58,933 nucleotides of DNA, from NCBI GenBank assembly GCA_001443545.1, contig LMAD01000012.1, forward strand, positions 1 to 58,933. The letters run 5' to 3'. The translations under genes and the position numbers were made by a program. Shown in pieces: positions 42,399 through 51,450 of the stretch. The notes beneath the pieces are model-generated. The model saw only the letters and a list, made by a program, of their open reading frames with translations, was not told the origin of the DNA and did no database searches. How positions within the stretch are numbered: the stretch's first letter is position 1; every line of letters begins with the position of its first letter. The stretch is from Acidimicrobiaceae bacterium RAAP-2. Lineage in GTDB: Bacteria; Actinomycetota; Acidimicrobiia; Acidimicrobiales; RAAP-2.

Positions 42399-43847
42399 TT
42401 AATGCTTGCCCCGGCCAGGCCCGTTTCCATGACCGTTGCCGGGCGCCGGTGGCGGCACCGTCGTGGTCGTGGACGAACTCGGTGCAGCGACACCGAGCGT
42501 CGTCGCCAGGGCGACGAGGTCCCGCTCTATCGTCGTTCCGACGCCCGAAGACGTTGACCCTTGAGCGACGCTCGTCACCACGATCGTCATCGCCTGTTGG
42601 AGGTCACTCGCAACGGCCACGGTCTGGCCGTTCGCCCCGTCGATGATGGACTGATCGGCGAATTGCGAAATACTCTGAACAGACGCCGGATCGATTGAAC
42701 CCCCCGCCTGGGCCGCCGCGAGGTCGGCCACCAACCGAGCGAGCGCGGACGAGCTTGACGGTAGCGTCGTCGAGGTCGATTGACTGGTCGTCGTAACCGG
42801 CGGGCTCGTCGTCCCACTCGAAAGAAACGCGACAACGGCGTAGAGCAAGATGGCCGCCACCAACACCGCGCCAGCCAAGAGCCACGGCCGACCAGGACGT
42901 CGCGCATCATCGACCGACGTCGGAGGATTCACCGTCGTCACATCCCCCGCGACCGCGGAGTACGGTACGACTCCGGGCATCACGGTTGTTCGATCGTTGG
43001 GCGCCTCCGTCGAGAGGCGTTGGGTCAGGTCGGCGTCCGACGTTTCCCAGGGCGACGCGTACGCCGAGGTCGAGAGGATGGCCGAAACCTGAGCACCATC
43101 GAGTCGTTGATCGGGGCGCGAATCCAACATGCCATTGAGCAGTACCTTCCAATGGACGGGCAAGTCTGGTGGGAGCACGACTGGCCCCGAAAGTCGCTTG
43201 GCGACGATCTCACTCGGTGATCCCTCGAACACCTTCCGACCAGTGAGGCACTCAAGGATGACGACGCCTAACGACCAGATGTCGGCGCTTGGTCCAACGG
43301 CGTGTCCTTCGAGCTGTTCGGGTGCCATGTAGACCACGGTCCCCAGGGTGGTCCCCGGCGCGGTGAGCGTCGTGGCGTCGTCGAACTTGGCGATTCCAAA
43401 GTCCCCCAACCACGCTTCGCCCCGAGCGGACTGCAAAATATTTGATGGTTTGACGTCACGGTGTACGACGCCTCGCTCATGGACGTACCGCAGGGCGCTC
43501 GCGATCCTCGCTCCGAGAATGGCCGTCTCGGGCGCCCCCAGCGCACCGTGACGGAGCGACTCGGCGAGCGTCGGGCCATCGATGTACTCCATCACCAGAT
43601 ACGCCTGATCGCCAACCATCCCGGTGTCCAGGAGTCGCACGAGTCCGGGATGCTCGAAGCGCTCGAGCGCCTGAGCCTCATCGATCAGTCGTCGGACGAA
43701 TTCGGGGTCACCCGAGCGAACGACCTTGACGGCGACCGTTTCTTCGGTGCGCGCATCGTGCGCCTCGAAGACATCGGACATTCCCCCTCGACCGAGAAGA
43801 CGAACGAGCCGATAGCGACCATCAAGAACGTCAGCTATTCCGGGCAT
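42399..43847 (-). CDS. Transmembrane Ser/Thr protein kinase (PknB-like, without PASTA)
   Basis: The 482-residue receptor kinase has a full Hanks domain (11-260): GRGGMSDVF loop (19-27), VAVKVV Lys41, Glu57, HRDVKPSN (129-136), DFG (149-151), MAPEQLEG (174-181). After a juxtamembrane linker with Thr-rich RTTVMPG, one membrane helix (321-343) leads to an external domain of about 140 residues, first Thr/Ser-rich, then helical (LARLVADLAAAQAGGSIDPASV), ending in a Gly/Asn/His-rich tail GNGHGNGPGRGKH. It has no PASTA repeats, so muropeptide sensing as in PknB is not implied. The Rpf-like gene follows on the same strand. Confidence 0.92.
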   Translation of the reverse strand: MPGIADVLDGRYRLVRLLGRGGMSDVFEAHDARTEETVAVKVVRSGDPEFVRRLIDEAQALERFEHPGLVRLLDTGMVGDQAYLVMEYIDGPTLAESLRHGALGAPETAILGARIASALRYVHERGVVHRDVKPSNILQSARGEAWLGDFGIAKFDDATTLTAPGTTLGTVVYMAPEQLEGHAVGPSADIWSLGVVILECLTGRKVFEGSPSEIVAKRLSGPVVLPPDLPVHWKVLLNGMLDSRPDQRLDGAQVSAILSTSAYASPWETSDADLTQRLSTEAPNDRTTVMPGVVPYSAVAGDVTTVNPPTSVDDARRPGRPWLLAGAVLVAAILLYAVVAFLSSGTTSPPVTTTSQSTSTTLPSSSSALARLVADLAAAQAGGSIDPASVQSISQFADQSIIDGANGQTVAVASDLQQAMTIVVTSVAQGSTSSGVGTTIERDLVALATTLGVAAPSSSTTTTVPPPAPGNGHGNGPGRGKH

Positions 43848-44183
43848 AGGTAATTTTCACGTTGACCGAGCGTACCGCCCTGACCGTCGGTCTAGCCCAC
43901 GGACCCGATCCGCACGACCGGACACGGGGTGTACTCCTTGCGCGAAACTGATGTGTCATCGCTGGTCAACCACCGGGTCGTCGTGGTGACGGTCGAAGGC
44001 GGTCGACTCACACCAGCCAGAGGTCGACAACGAACCATCTTGAACGTCCGTCTACGAGCGCCGGAGACGCGGTAAAGAAACAATCCGTTATCCGACCCAG
44101 TCTCTCTAGACTCCTACAGACATCTGCGCCGTGAAACGTCATCGCTGACGACACGACTCGCATCGGACCTGGAAGGAGCTCCC
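43848..44183. other. Divergent intergenic stretch between kinase and MFS genes
   Basis: The region carries promoters for the leftward kinase and rightward MFS genes. I see no tRNA, repeat or convincing ORF; the right end has the strong ribosome-binding site of a mini-ORF. Confidence 0.35.
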
Positions 44184-44219
44184 GTGAGGCAACCCGAGTC
44201 GACGCAAACCCCGTCGTGA
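44184..44219 (+). CDS. Upstream mini-ORF with strong ribosome-binding site
   Basis: GGAAGGAG lies 5 bases before GTG 44184, which opens an 11-codon frame (VRQPESTQTPS) ending with TGA at 44217-44219. The stop overlaps the GTG of the MFS gene (GTGA), which itself has no ribosome-binding site, so the MFS protein may depend on re-initiation after this peptide. Confidence 0.4.
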   Translation: MRQPESTQTPS

Positions 44220-45625
44220 CGACGGGTCCCGTGTCAACCCCGGCCCAGCACGGTCCCCCGCGAGCAGCCGCACGCCTGGATCGAATCCCCGTCACCCCGT
44301 GGCTGAGTGGCATCATGGCGCTCCTGTTCCTGAGTTGGCTGATCGAGTCCTACGACGTTGGGCTGACCGGTTCGGTTCTCCCCTCACTGACCCAACAGTT
44401 CGCGCTCTCGACGGGTATGAAGTCCTTCGTGGCGATCTCCGCCAATATCGGGATCGTCATCGGGATCGTTCCCGCAGGTCGCTTGGCGGACCGATTCGGA
44501 CGACGTCGAGTACTCATCCTTGGCACCATCGCCTACGCCGTGCTGACGTTCGCTACCGGCTTCGCGCCAAATGCCTCGAGCCTCATCATCCTGCGCATCG
44601 TGGACGGTATGGCCATGGGAGCGGTCTTTCCCATCCCCTACGTATTGGCGAGTGAGCTCTGCCCTCCCCACCGACGCGGCCGATATATCGCGTGGGCTGA
44701 CTCGTTCCTCTCCGCGGGCTATTTCCTCTCGCCCCTACTCGCACTCGTGCTCATCCCCAACGTCAACGACACCACGGGATGGCGCGTCATGTTCATGATC
44801 GGCGGCCTCCCGATTCTCTTCGCGGTGCTCGCGTGGCGTTATCTCCCCGAGTCACCCCGTTGGTACGAATCCAAGGGTCGGTGGGAGGAGGCGGAATCCG
44901 TTCTGCTGGCCCTAGAGTCGCGAGCGGCACGGGTGAGTGGCGAACCATTAGCTGAGCTCGCGTCACCGCCCACGGACTTCAATCCGCCCGCGACTCTGTC
45001 GTCACACCCGCTGCGGGCCATTGTCACGCCACCACTTCGACGTCGCTCGATGACCCTGTGGGCGACGTTCGGCGGGACCTTCTTCATCTTCTACTCGATT
45101 CAGATCTTCATGCCGACCGCCGTGACGAAGATGGGCTACACGCTGACCTCCGCGTTTGCGTTCACGGCAGTCATCGTCGGTGTCTCCATCCCCGGAAAAT
45201 TGCTGGAGTCTTGGGTTATCGAACGTTGGGGACGCAAACCGGTGATCATTACCTTCACTGTCGTGGCCGCGGTGGCCGCCTTCGCTTTCGGCTTCGTGCG
45301 AGGAGCGCTGCCCATCTTGCTGATCGGCTGTCTCATGTCATTCTTCGGCATCGCCGTCGATCCCGCAGTCAAGACCTATACGTCCGAGAACTACCCGACG
45401 GAGATCCGAGCCTGGGGCGTCGCGACGACCGAAGGGTTCGGCCGACTCATCTCGGGGGTCGTTGGCCCATCGTTCATCCCGGTCGTGTTTTCCCACTTCG
45501 GCGTCGCCGGGGTGTACTCACTCGTGGGCACCGTCGCACTGATGGCGGTCGTGGTCGTCGCCGTGTTCGGTCGCGAAACTCGTGGGCTCACCTTGGAGGA
45601 GAGCGCCAACACCTTCGCTGACTAA
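44216..45625 (+). CDS. MFS transporter, sugar/aromatic-acid porter type
   Basis: The 469-residue protein has 12 membrane helices, with LSWLIESYDVGLTGSVLPSL in helix 1, GRLADRFGRRRVLILG (motif A) between helices 2 and 3, LPESPRWYESKGRWEEAE after helix 6 (as in sugar porters and NiaP/AAHS), and a C-terminal ENYPTEIRAWGVA. The substrate may be an aromatic acid, nicotinate-like compound or sugar. Start GTG 44216 is chosen from the GTGA overlap with a mini-ORF; a start further in would still leave all helices. Confidence 0.9.
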   Translation: MTTGPVSTPAQHGPPRAAARLDRIPVTPWLSGIMALLFLSWLIESYDVGLTGSVLPSLTQQFALSTGMKSFVAISANIGIVIGIVPAGRLADRFGRRRVLILGTIAYAVLTFATGFAPNASSLIILRIVDGMAMGAVFPIPYVLASELCPPHRRGRYIAWADSFLSAGYFLSPLLALVLIPNVNDTTGWRVMFMIGGLPILFAVLAWRYLPESPRWYESKGRWEEAESVLLALESRAARVSGEPLAELASPPTDFNPPATLSSHPLRAIVTPPLRRRSMTLWATFGGTFFIFYSIQIFMPTAVTKMGYTLTSAFAFTAVIVGVSIPGKLLESWVIERWGRKPVIITFTVVAAVAAFAFGFVRGALPILLIGCLMSFFGIAVDPAVKTYTSENYPTEIRAWGVATTEGFGRLISGVVGPSFIPVVFSHFGVAGVYSLVGTVALMAVVVVAVFGRETRGLTLEESANTFAD

Positions 45626-45752
45626 CTCGCGTTGCGTAGCATCACTCGAACGGTGATGTGAACAAAGTTCATGGACGTCGCGGGTCGTGAACGGTGATGG
45701 GCCGGACCCGTTACCCAAGAGTCCTCTTGCTCGAACGAGTACCTTGGAATGC

Positions 45753-46499
45753 GTGCGCGGACTCGGAACCATCATCAACGTGGCCGCGATCGTCCTCGGC
45801 ACGACCATTGGCGTCCTGGTAGGCAACCGGCTTCCCGCCCGAACGCGGCACACCGTCACCGACGCCTTGGGTCTCGTTGTCCTCGTCATTGGTGCGCTCA
45901 ATATTGCGTCGCTCTCCGACCCCTCATTCCTGCGCGCCGTGGGTCACAGCTGGCCACTCCTGGTGGTTCTCGGGGCGTTGGTTATCGGCGGCATTGGCGG
46001 CTCGCTGCTGCGTATCGAAGAACGTGTCGCGACCTTCGGCGGATGGATTCAGGTCAAAATGACCCGCGGTAAAGTTAGCGATTCGCGCGAACGCTTCATC
46101 GAAGGATTCGTCGCCGCATCGTTGCTCTTCTGCATTGGACCGCTCGCCATCCTCGGTGCCTTGAGCGATGGGCTCGGACACGGGATCAATCAGCTCGTCT
46201 TGAAGTCGGCGCTCGACATGCTGGCGGCCACGGCCTTCGCCGCGACGCTCGGTTGGGGTGTCGCCGTCTCCGCTATACCAGTAGGCATCTTCCAAGGCCT
46301 CATCACGGTGTTGGGGGTCCTCGCCGGTTCCTTCTTGCCGGCATCGATGATTGCCGCCATCACCGCGACGGGCGGCATCCTCCTGCTAGGCATCGGACTG
46401 CGGCTGCTGCAGATCAAATCCGTCGCGGTGGCCGACCTGCTTCCGTCACTCGTGGTTGCCCCGATCATCGTGGGCGCGATCACCGCATTCCACAGCTAG
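45753..46499 (+). CDS. DUF554-family membrane protein
   Basis: The 248-residue protein has about seven membrane helices and the family opening GLGTIINVAAIVLGTTIGVLVG, then GFVAASLLFCIGPLAILGALSDG and LKSALDMLAATAFAATLGWGV, as in YdfK/YqgA-type DUF554 proteins, whose transport role is unproven. GTG 45753 follows TACCTT by 7 bases, consistent with a leaderless mRNA; the longer frame from 45687 has an untypical N-terminus. Confidence 0.88.
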   Translation: MRGLGTIINVAAIVLGTTIGVLVGNRLPARTRHTVTDALGLVVLVIGALNIASLSDPSFLRAVGHSWPLLVVLGALVIGGIGGSLLRIEERVATFGGWIQVKMTRGKVSDSRERFIEGFVAASLLFCIGPLAILGALSDGLGHGINQLVLKSALDMLAATAFAATLGWGVAVSAIPVGIFQGLITVLGVLAGSFLPASMIAAITATGGILLLGIGLRLLQIKSVAVADLLPSLVVAPIIVGAITAFHS

Positions 46500-46629
46500 G
46501 GCCAGTCGTCGAGACCCACTACCCGGCGAGAATCGCACCACCGCCGATTCGTCCCGCCATTCACCACTCGGGTGTAAGTCGTCCGCCCGAGTCCCAACAC
46601 GATCGCCTCCGTAGCCAAGTGCCCATACG

Positions 46630-46663
46630 TCCAAACGTGGGACCGAGAGGTCCCACGTTTGGA
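46630..46663 (+). terminator. Perfect 14-bp hairpin
   Basis: TCCAAACGTGGGAC pairs with GTCCCACGTTTGGA around the 6-base loop CGAGAG. It is 130 bases after the DUF554 stop. No T-run follows on either strand, so it may be a Rho-type/structured 3' end or a protein site rather than a simple intrinsic terminator. Confidence 0.55.
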
Positions 46664-46779
46664 GCGACGAGTTCACCTCGACACTATGTCGTGCGATAGG
46701 CGCGACGCACAATGCGAGCGGCGCTCGCACGTCTATGGACGTTAGCCACCAGCAAGAAGCTGGAATGGCAACTGGTTAC

Positions 46780-46799
46780 CGCGGACTAGATAGTCCGCG
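46780..46799 (-). terminator. Hairpin just downstream of the cold-shock gene
   Basis: CGCGGACTA and TAGTCCGCG face each other across two bases, giving an 8-bp stem with a 4-base loop, starting 9 bases after the csp stop. No T-run follows. Confidence 0.45.
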
Positions 46800-46807
46800 A
46801 AGCAACC

Positions 46808-47008
46808 TCAGATTGCGCGGACGTTCTGCGCTTCTTCACCCTTTTTGCCGGGCGCCACGTCGAACTCGACACGCTGACCCTCTTCGAGACTCTTGTAGCC
46901 GTCGCTTTGGATGTTGGAGAAATGTACGAAGACGTCATCACCCTGCTCACGCGAGATGAATCCGAATCCCTTTTCTGCATTGAAAAACTTCACTGTACCT
47001 GTTGCCAC
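46808..47008 (-). CDS. cspA: Cold-shock protein (CspA family)
   Basis: The 66-residue OB-fold protein has RNP1 KGFGFI (13-18) and RNP2 VFVHF (26-30), preceded by MATGTVKFFNAE. It binds single-stranded RNA and DNA as a chaperone. GTGGCAAC-type context and AGGTACAGTG precede the ATG (AGG at a usable distance). The 170-base upstream region without genes could be a long cold-shock leader. Confidence 0.97.
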   Translation of the reverse strand: MATGTVKFFNAEKGFGFISREQGDDVFVHFSNIQSDGYKSLEEGQRVEFDVAPGKKGEEAQNVRAI

Positions 47009-47180
47009 GATTACTCAATTCTCAGTGCGACAGACCAACCATTTCGGTCTGCTCGCCACGTTGAAGTCTACTCACCCGCGGGCAGCCAATCGTCAGAAAC
47101 TCCAAAAGTCTTCGGCGTGCCATCGCCACTTCGTTGATTTCACGCCATTTGCTCCCGTGTTCGAGCGACGAACGAATCGC

Positions 47181-47591
47181 CTATTTACCTCGGCGAGCCT
47201 GAGTCTTCGCCGTATTGAACGCGATGGCGGCGCGAATGAGGCTGGTTAACGCCTCCTCATTGACCGTCTCGCCCTCGTGAAAGTCAATCGCCCGTCTGGT
47301 GTGGCCCTCGAGGCTGGCGTTGAAAAGCCCGGCGGGATCGTCGAGCGCTGCTCCATTCGCGAACGTCATCTTGACCACCGCCCGATAGGTCTCGCCGGTA
47401 CAGATTTGTCCATCGTGATACCACACCGGAACACCGCGCCACTTCCACTCCTCGACGACATCGGCGTCGGCGGTTTTGATTACGGTGCGCAGTCGACTCA
47501 GGGTCGCGCCTCGCCAATCGTTGAGCTCCCGGATTCGTTGATCAATCCACTGTGATGGCGATTTTCCTTCGACCTGTTCACTCTGCTCCAC
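47181..47591 (-). CDS. DUF1801-domain protein
   Basis: The product has about 136 residues with DVVEEWKWRGVPVWYHDGQICTGETYRAVVKMTF and FNASLEGHTRRAIDFHEGE, matching the YdhG/DUF1801 fold of small cytosolic proteins with unknown role. The frame is open to 47981 but the extra N-terminal sequence is Arg-rich and overlaps the Ada gene; the GTG at 47591 (or GTT-adjacent AAGGATG context) gives the family length. Confidence 0.82.
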   Translation of the reverse strand: MEQSEQVEGKSPSQWIDQRIRELNDWRGATLSRLRTVIKTADADVVEEWKWRGVPVWYHDGQICTGETYRAVVKMTFANGAALDDPAGLFNASLEGHTRRAIDFHEGETVNEEALTSLIRAAIAFNTAKTQARRGK

Positions 47592-47800
47592 GTCAACGCA
47601 CCATCCTTGTCTACGAGCCCTTCGAAGGCGGTCGTCCCCGACGAAAGCGAGCCTATCCATGAACACTCGGCCCCTGGCGGGATCGTGCTCCGGACGCACC
47701 AGGTTCCCTCGCCACGCGCCCAACGGAACTACGAACCCCAGATTAGGCCCGACTCGCGGACGACCCCGGCGGAAATCGGTTCTACGCGTTAGCGAATTGA

Positions 47801-48907
47801 ATGACCAAGAACGGAGAGCACGAGGTCGAAGCGGCCCATAAGTTACGTGTCGTGAACACGCTCGACGAAAACCGATGGCGCGCGGTGCAGCGCCGTGACG
47901 CCAGTGTCGCCGGGACCTTCGTGTACGGCGTCGCCTCCACCGGCATCTACTGTTCGCCCGGGTGCGCATCTCGCACACCACTGCGCCCGAACGTCGAGTT
48001 CTTCGCTACGTCCGCTGAGGCCATCGCCGCCGGCTATCGAGCGTGTCGACGGTGCCGACCCGATCAACCTGAAACCATCGACTTCTCGGTCGAGGCCGTC
48101 ATCGCGCTCTGTCGTCGGATCGAACAGACCGATGGCATGGTCGACATCAGTGAATTCGCTGCGACGTGCGGGTACAGTGAGCGCCACCTGCGCCGACGAT
48201 TCACCGCGGTGGTCGGAGTGCCCGTCGCCACGTTCGCGCGGATTCAACGATCCGTGCGAACGCGAGTTGCCCTTCGCTCCCAAGTCGCAGTCACCCAAGC
48301 GATCATTGAGGCCGGCTACGGATCGAGTCGCGCCTTCTACGAAGACGGCGCGCCTCGACTCGGCATGACACCAAGTCAGTACCGCGACGGAGCCCACGGT
48401 GAGCGAATCAGCTTTACCTCGCTCGTCACGCCAATCGGTACGGTCGTCGCCGCGTCCACGACGAAGGGAGTCTGCGCGGTTCGCATTGGGTCCGACGAGT
48501 CGACCATCGTCCAGGAGCTCATGACCGAGTTCCCCAACGCCGCACTACATCGCGACGACGAAGCAATGGCCGACGTCGCACGCGTTCTCGCTGGTGCCGT
48601 GCGCGCTGAGGCCGACGCCTCCCAACTGCCGATCGATTTGGCGGGTACGGCGTTCCAGATGCGAGTATGGGACGTGCTTCGCAAGGTTCCCATCGGTGAG
48701 ACCCTCACGTATTCTCAGGTCGCTGACCGAATCGGTTCGCCCAGCGCCGTCCGGGCAGTTGGTTCGGCGTGCGCGGCGAATCCCGTTGCGCTCGTCGTTC
48801 CCTGTCACCGAATAGTGCGACGTGATGGAACATTGGGCGGTTATCGATGGGGGCTCGAAGTCAAGGACGCGCTGCTCGACGTCGAGCGACTGCACGCATC
48901 CTCGTGA
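47801..48907 (+). CDS. ada: Bifunctional Ada: DNA methylphosphotriester / O6-methylguanine repair and activator
   Basis: The 368-residue protein has all three Ada parts: an N-terminal zinc domain with Cys51, Cys55, Cys82 and Cys85 in the Ada spacing (methylphosphotriester acceptor Cys51), an AraC-type helix-turn-helix (about 95-190), and a C-terminal O6-alkylguanine methyltransferase with acceptor Cys335 in VVPCHRIVR. Self-methylation would turn it into an activator of alkylation-repair genes. The EamA gene overlaps its stop. The AlkA-like gene at 12242 is a plausible target elsewhere. Confidence 0.95.
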   Translation: MTKNGEHEVEAAHKLRVVNTLDENRWRAVQRRDASVAGTFVYGVASTGIYCSPGCASRTPLRPNVEFFATSAEAIAAGYRACRRCRPDQPETIDFSVEAVIALCRRIEQTDGMVDISEFAATCGYSERHLRRRFTAVVGVPVATFARIQRSVRTRVALRSQVAVTQAIIEAGYGSSRAFYEDGAPRLGMTPSQYRDGAHGERISFTSLVTPIGTVVAASTTKGVCAVRIGSDESTIVQELMTEFPNAALHRDDEAMADVARVLAGAVRAEADASQLPIDLAGTAFQMRVWDVLRKVPIGETLTYSQVADRIGSPSAVRAVGSACAANPVALVVPCHRIVRRDGTLGGYRWGLEVKDALLDVERLHASS

Positions 48908-49848
48908 CGATGAACGGGTCCGGGCACCGCGTGGTCGGATGGCAGGTGTGGTTCGTCCTGCTGGGCGCGATCTGGGGCTGTTCGTTCTGGTGGATCAAAC
49001 TCGGGTTACGGGCCGTGTCGCCGGTCGACGTCGCCTTCTTCCGACTGGCCGCTGGTGCGATGGCGCTCCTCGTCTTGGCGGGCATCACTCGAACGCGACT
49101 GCCGCGTAGGTGGGCGACGTGGCGACACCTGTTCATCCTTTCCGCCCTGTTGAACAGCGTCCCCTTCACGCTCTTCTCGTACGGCGAGACGCACATCTCG
49201 GCGGTGCTCGCGGGACTCATCAACGCCGGCACCCCACTCGCCACCATGATCGTCGCACTCTTCATCCTGCGCCAGGAGCCAGCACGTCCCGTAACCATCG
49301 GCGGACTGGTTTTAGGACTGCTGGGCGTCTTAATCCTGATTGGCGTGTGGAACGGCTTCGGCAACGGTCAACTCTTGGGCGTCGGCGCGTGCCTCGGCGC
49401 GGTCATCTGTTACGGCTTTGCCTTCTCCTACGCCCGAAGCCACCTGAGTGGACTCCCCGACAAGCCAATCGCCCTCGCCACCGGTCAGGTCCTGTGCGGG
49501 ACGCTGCAGCTGCTGCCCTTCGCCCTCGCCTTCGGTCACGTGCACGCCCATCGCCCCCTGTCCTCGTTGCTGGCCCTCGGTGCGTTGGGAGTTCTCGGCA
49601 CGGGGGTCGCGTACATCCTCAATTTCGATGTGGTACGTCACGCGCCCGCGACTGTCGCCAGCAGTGTCACGTACCTCACCCCGGTCTTCGCCGTCGTCGT
49701 CGGAATCGCGTTTCTTGGTGAAACGTTGAGCTGGAACGAACCGGTTGGCGCGCTCCTCATTCTCGCGGGCGTCGCGTTCGCCCAAGAGCGCTTCCACCGC
49801 CCACGTCGATCCGTGTTCCACGACGTCCTCGCCGAAGAACGCATCTGA
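48904..49848 (+). CDS. EamA-family (DMT) transporter
   Basis: The 314-residue protein has ten membrane helices in two EamA halves (WGCSFWWIKLGLRAVSPVDVAFFRL; second half SSVTYLTPVFAVVVGIAFLGETLSWNEPVGALLILAGV). It likely exports amino acids or metabolites. GTG 48904 overlaps the ada stop (GTGA); ATG 48910 is an alternative. Coupling to ada is unusual, since ada neighbours are more often alkA or alkB. Confidence 0.9.
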   Translation: MTMNGSGHRVVGWQVWFVLLGAIWGCSFWWIKLGLRAVSPVDVAFFRLAAGAMALLVLAGITRTRLPRRWATWRHLFILSALLNSVPFTLFSYGETHISAVLAGLINAGTPLATMIVALFILRQEPARPVTIGGLVLGLLGVLILIGVWNGFGNGQLLGVGACLGAVICYGFAFSYARSHLSGLPDKPIALATGQVLCGTLQLLPFALAFGHVHAHRPLSSLLALGALGVLGTGVAYILNFDVVRHAPATVASSVTYLTPVFAVVVGIAFLGETLSWNEPVGALLILAGVAFAQERFHRPRRSVFHDVLAEERI

Positions 49849-50052
49849 GACCCCGGCGGGCGAGTCCCAAGGTTGGAGAGCAGAAATACCGGTTACGGGC
49901 TTCTCTGTTTTCTGGGAAGACGCCGTTCTCTCTGGTTGAATCGCATGAACGGCCAAGGGTTCCGTGCCAGACCCGTCGAACGACACCGTTGCCCCTCGTC
50001 CTCTCGCCACCGCCCTTCGCATTCCTCGCAAAGTCAAACTAAGTTGCCATTC

Positions 50053-51318
50053 ATGTCCTCAACTGAGCCGTCCGGTTCGAGGATCCACCGCTTGAAACGA
50101 TCTGCCATTCCAGGTCCTGGCCCTATTCGCACCCTGACCAAGGCAACACTCGCGAACACGATCGGCAACGGCCTGTTCTACACGGTCGAGGTCATCTTCT
50201 TCACGAGATCGGTCGGCCTCTCGGGTCATGAGGTTGCCCTTGGTCTCGGGATAGCGGCCGTGGTGGGTTTGATTGTGGCCGTTCCAGCTGGTCACTTGGC
50301 CGATCGACGAGGCCCGCGCGAACTTTCTGCGGCCGGTTACGTTCTGGAAGGTTTGGCCATGGCCACCTTTACGCTGGTCCACACGTTCGCCGGCTTCGTT
50401 GTGGTGTCAGCGGTGGGGTCAATCTTTTCCAGCGCCAGCGGGAGCACTCGCGGCGCACTGATGTCTCGCTTCGGCGTGGGCGAAGAACGCGTTCAGGTTC
50501 GAGCGTTCCAGCGAGCGGTGACCAACTTCGGAATGTCCATCGGCATGGTTTTCGCGGGTGTGGCACTCGCGTACGACACGCGCGACGCCTACGTGACGAT
50601 GGTATTGAGTAACGCCATCACCTTCATCGTCGCCGCTTACTACGTCATGCAACTACCAGCCATGCCCCCCGTGGCACTTGGCGCGGATCAACGACCTGAA
50701 CCCATGTCGGTGGTCTTGAAGGACCGCCGGTACCTAACGGCTTCGGCCCTCAACGGCCTCTTCTGGATCCACTTCGTGGTCCAGAGCGTTGGACTGCCAC
50801 TTTGGATCATCGATCACACGAGAGCGCCACGTTGGTGGGTGGCACTGTTGCTGATCATCAACACGACGATGATCATCCTCTTCCAGGTGCGACTGAGCCG
50901 TGGCTCAGGAGATATCACCGTCGCCGCTCGAGCGTTCCGCCGCTCCGGCGTACTGATCGCCGTGGCGCTGCTCTGCTACGCCGCCGCCTCCGGTGCCAAC
51001 GCCGTCGTCGCCAGCGTCGTTCTGGTGATTGGCATGATCTTTCATACCCTGGGTGAGCTCTACAGTTCTGGGGCCTCCTGGGGCATCGGCTTTGGCATGG
51101 CCCGAGAGGACCTACAAGGTCAGTACCAGGGGGCGTTCTCGTTAGGCCGTGGCCTGTCGGGAGTCCTTGGGCCACTCATCGTGATCTCGATTGCTACATC
51201 TTCGTCACGCATTGGCTGGATTTTGCTCGCCGCGATGTTCGTCGTCGTAGGGGTGGCCTTCACGCCGCTTGTCAACAGTTATTTGGTGGCGAGCCGTCAC
51301 CAACCCAACGCCGACTAA
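50053..51318 (+). CDS. MFS transporter (12-helix)
   Basis: The 421-residue protein has 12 predicted membrane helices, motif A as GHLADRRGPRELSAAG between helices 2 and 3, and a helix-4/5 region with GSTRGALMSRFGVGEERVQVRAFQRA typical of the DHA1-like group found in actinobacteria. ATG 50053 precedes the first hydrophilic tail; the frame is open further upstream without a start signal. Substrate unknown. Confidence 0.87.
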   Translation: MSSTEPSGSRIHRLKRSAIPGPGPIRTLTKATLANTIGNGLFYTVEVIFFTRSVGLSGHEVALGLGIAAVVGLIVAVPAGHLADRRGPRELSAAGYVLEGLAMATFTLVHTFAGFVVVSAVGSIFSSASGSTRGALMSRFGVGEERVQVRAFQRAVTNFGMSIGMVFAGVALAYDTRDAYVTMVLSNAITFIVAAYYVMQLPAMPPVALGADQRPEPMSVVLKDRRYLTASALNGLFWIHFVVQSVGLPLWIIDHTRAPRWWVALLLIINTTMIILFQVRLSRGSGDITVAARAFRRSGVLIAVALLCYAAASGANAVVASVVLVIGMIFHTLGELYSSGASWGIGFGMAREDLQGQYQGAFSLGRGLSGVLGPLIVISIATSSSRIGWILLAAMFVVVGVAFTPLVNSYLVASRHQPNAD

Positions 51319-51450
51319 CCCGTCGGGATCATGAGACAATCGCGGCGCCACAGGTTGACAACCGGGACGTTCAATTCAAGCATCTTCGAGCTCCAACACT
51401 TTCGTATCGAGCGACCCAATGAGAGAAATCGAGTTACGAGGACCCCGCAC

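Larger units (their letters stand above)
46500..46807. other. Convergent intergenic stretch between DUF554 and csp genes
   Basis: No gene is supported. The region contains two hairpins (46630-46663 and 46780-46799) that suit the two converging transcripts. Confidence 0.5.
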
